A stretch of 6,030 bases of DNA. It comes from Candidatus Zixiibacteriota bacterium (lineage in GTDB: Bacteria; Zixibacteria; MSB-5A5; GN15; FEB-12). Location of the stretch: NCBI GenBank assembly GCA_022564135.1, contig JADFLZ010000146.1, positions 1 to 6,030 on the forward strand, read 5' to 3'. The notes under the pieces are model-generated. The model made no database searches, was not told the DNA's origin, and saw only the letters and a program-made list of their open reading frames with translations. Each line of letters starts with the position of its first letter. The first letter of the stretch is position 1. Below, one piece after another: positions 5,014 to 6,030 of this stretch. The translations under genes were made by a program, and so were the position numbers.

Positions 5014-6030
5014 ATGAACTCAACCCCGTCTGTCGTGGTCAAAAGATGGAGCTCCGAATCAATATGGCTAGCCTTAGTGATTCTTACATCAATTGCGCTG
5101 TGGATATTACTGTTTCTTTCAGCTATTGGAATTTTCTACGCAATTTTGTTTGGTGTTTTCTTCTTCCTCACTCATCTGGCGTTTATCGCTCATATCAGGG
5201 GTAGTGCTGTCAAAATCTCTTCTGAACAATTCCCCGAAATTTACAGTACTGTTAACGAACTCTCCATGAAGATAGGCTTGGAACCCGTGCCGGAGGCTTA
5301 TCTGATGCAACAGGGAGGCGCGCTCAATGCATTGGCTATCAAGCTATTTCGCTCCAATATCATAGTATTGTATACTGACTTGTTGGAAGCCTGCGGCGAC
5401 AACACCACCGCTCGAAATATGATTATAGGGCATGAGCTGGGTCATATTAAGGAAGGCCACCTGAGACTTCATTGGCTACTGCTCCCTGGTCTGATGATTC
5501 CATTCCTGGGAACAGCCCTGTACCGAGCGCGTGAATTTACTTGCGACAGATACGGTTATATCCTGGCCGGAACAGGCGAGGCTGCGCTCAGAGGTCTGGC
5601 TATTCTCTCCGCCGGCTCAGTTTATGGTCCCCAGATCAACCTTGAAAAATTCGTCTGCCAACGTGAATCATTGAACACAGGAACAATGACAATTGGTAAA
5701 TGGATGTCCACTCACCCTCCCTTGAGTGAACGCATTGCTGCTTTGCAATATTCGCTGGTCTCTAATTTAAAGCCGCAATGGCGAGGAAATGCTCGGGCAA
5801 TAGGCATGCTGGCCTTATCATTTATGATTACCACTGGGATAACTGTCGGTGCGATGACTTTTTTCGCGAAAGTAATGGAAAAAGTCAAAGAGATACAGAG
5901 CGAAACCGTTTCAGCAACTGCTTCCGAAGCCCTAGTCAACCAGATAGGAATTGACTCTGCCAAAGTTCTGGTATCATCCGACCTGAGCTTACTTGCTGAA
6001 GTTGTCGAAGAAGTAAAACTTTCTACCGGA
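5014..6030 (+). CDS. Membrane-bound M48 family zinc metallopeptidase (HtpX/Ste24-like), 3' end missing
   Basis: The frame opens at ATG 5014 and runs 339 codons to the window edge without a stop, so the C terminus is not seen. Two hydrophobic segments occupy about residues 17-60. The zinc-binding motif HELGH is at 140-144 (H140, H144 ligands, E141 catalytic base). The third ligand is E174 in AREFTCDRYG, with the usual D178 four residues on. STHPPLSERI (232-241) is the conserved M48 element near the end of the catalytic domain. Further hydrophobic stretches are at about 152-170 and 262-286, as expected for an inner-membrane protease. HtpX-type members degrade misfolded membrane proteins; whether this one does so is inference. 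The chain continues at least 50 residues past the last hydrophobic segment with a charged, Val/Glu/Ser-rich sequence of unknown identity, whereas E. coli HtpX (about 290 residues) ends soon after its catalytic domain. It lies 107 nt after citrate synthase and is probably transcribed separately or by read-through. Confidence 0.9.
   Translation, partial: MNSTPSVVVKRWSSESIWLALVILTSIALWILLFLSAIGIFYAILFGVFFFLTHLAFIAHIRGSAVKISSEQFPEIYSTVNELSMKIGLEPVPEAYLMQQGGALNALAIKLFRSNIIVLYTDLLEACGDNTTARNMIIGHELGHIKEGHLRLHWLLLPGLMIPFLGTALYRAREFTCDRYGYILAGTGEAALRGLAILSAGSVYGPQINLEKFVCQRESLNTGTMTIGKWMSTHPPLSERIAALQYSLVSNLKPQWRGNARAIGMLALSFMITTGITVGAMTFFAKVMEKVKEIQSETVSATASEALVNQIGIDSAKVLVSSDLSLLAEVVEEVKLSTG

Noticed and set aside
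5712..5963. 83-codon antisense frame within the M48 gene
   Set aside because: It overlaps the STHPP motif and hydrophobic segment of the M48 peptidase on the + strand; no independent evidence supports it.
1..6030. A defence system, mobile element, CRISPR array or other novel accessory cassette
   Set aside because: Every coding region matches a housekeeping family, gaps are short, and no direct-repeat arrays, integrases, transposases, toxin-antitoxin pairs or tRNA boundaries are visible.

Overview
This is a bacterial chromosomal segment with every supportable gene on the + strand: five complete or nearly visible metabolic and housekeeping genes, plus a partial gene at each edge. Intergenic gaps are short (38 to 158 nt). 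No tRNA, rRNA, CRISPR array, insertion sequence or phage gene was found. The base composition is moderate and codon use looks broadly uniform. Two genes have good Shine-Dalgarno sequences, while two others start with no recognisable one. A mitochondrial-like citrate synthase, an ATP-dependent PEP carboxykinase and patchy Shine-Dalgarno use would fit an uncultured bacterium of the FCB or deltaproteobacterial type (for example a Zixibacteria-like lineage). That placement is a guess from style, not a demonstrated assignment.

Layout: (1) 1-354 is the 3' end of pckA, followed by a strong intrinsic terminator at 386-445. (2) 491-3464 is a probable three-gene transcription unit: a PLP-dependent class I/II aminotransferase of the aspartate type, a small FmdB-type zinc-ribbon protein with a serine/lysine-rich tail, and an FAD-linked 2-hydroxyacid dehydrogenase of the GlcD/D-lactate dehydrogenase family. 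(3) 3465-3622 is a 158-nt leader with a promoter-like element and an SD-equipped seven-codon mini-ORF. (4) 3623-4906 is a eukaryotic-type citrate synthase. (5) 5014 to beyond the window end is a membrane-bound M48 zinc metallopeptidase, which runs off the edge.

How the genes fit together: PEP carboxykinase, the aminotransferase and citrate synthase all use oxaloacetate, and the GlcD-type enzyme would supply a 2-oxoacid such as pyruvate or glyoxylate. The segment therefore reads as a loose cluster around the oxaloacetate/pyruvate node of central carbon metabolism. The FmdB-like protein and the M48 peptidase have no evident metabolic link to it.

I did not find convincing evidence of a previously undescribed system. 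The points most worth a second look are the citrate synthase leader (mini-ORF and possible SD-sequestering pairing), the polyserine tail of the FmdB-like protein, and the extension of the M48 protein beyond its catalytic domain.
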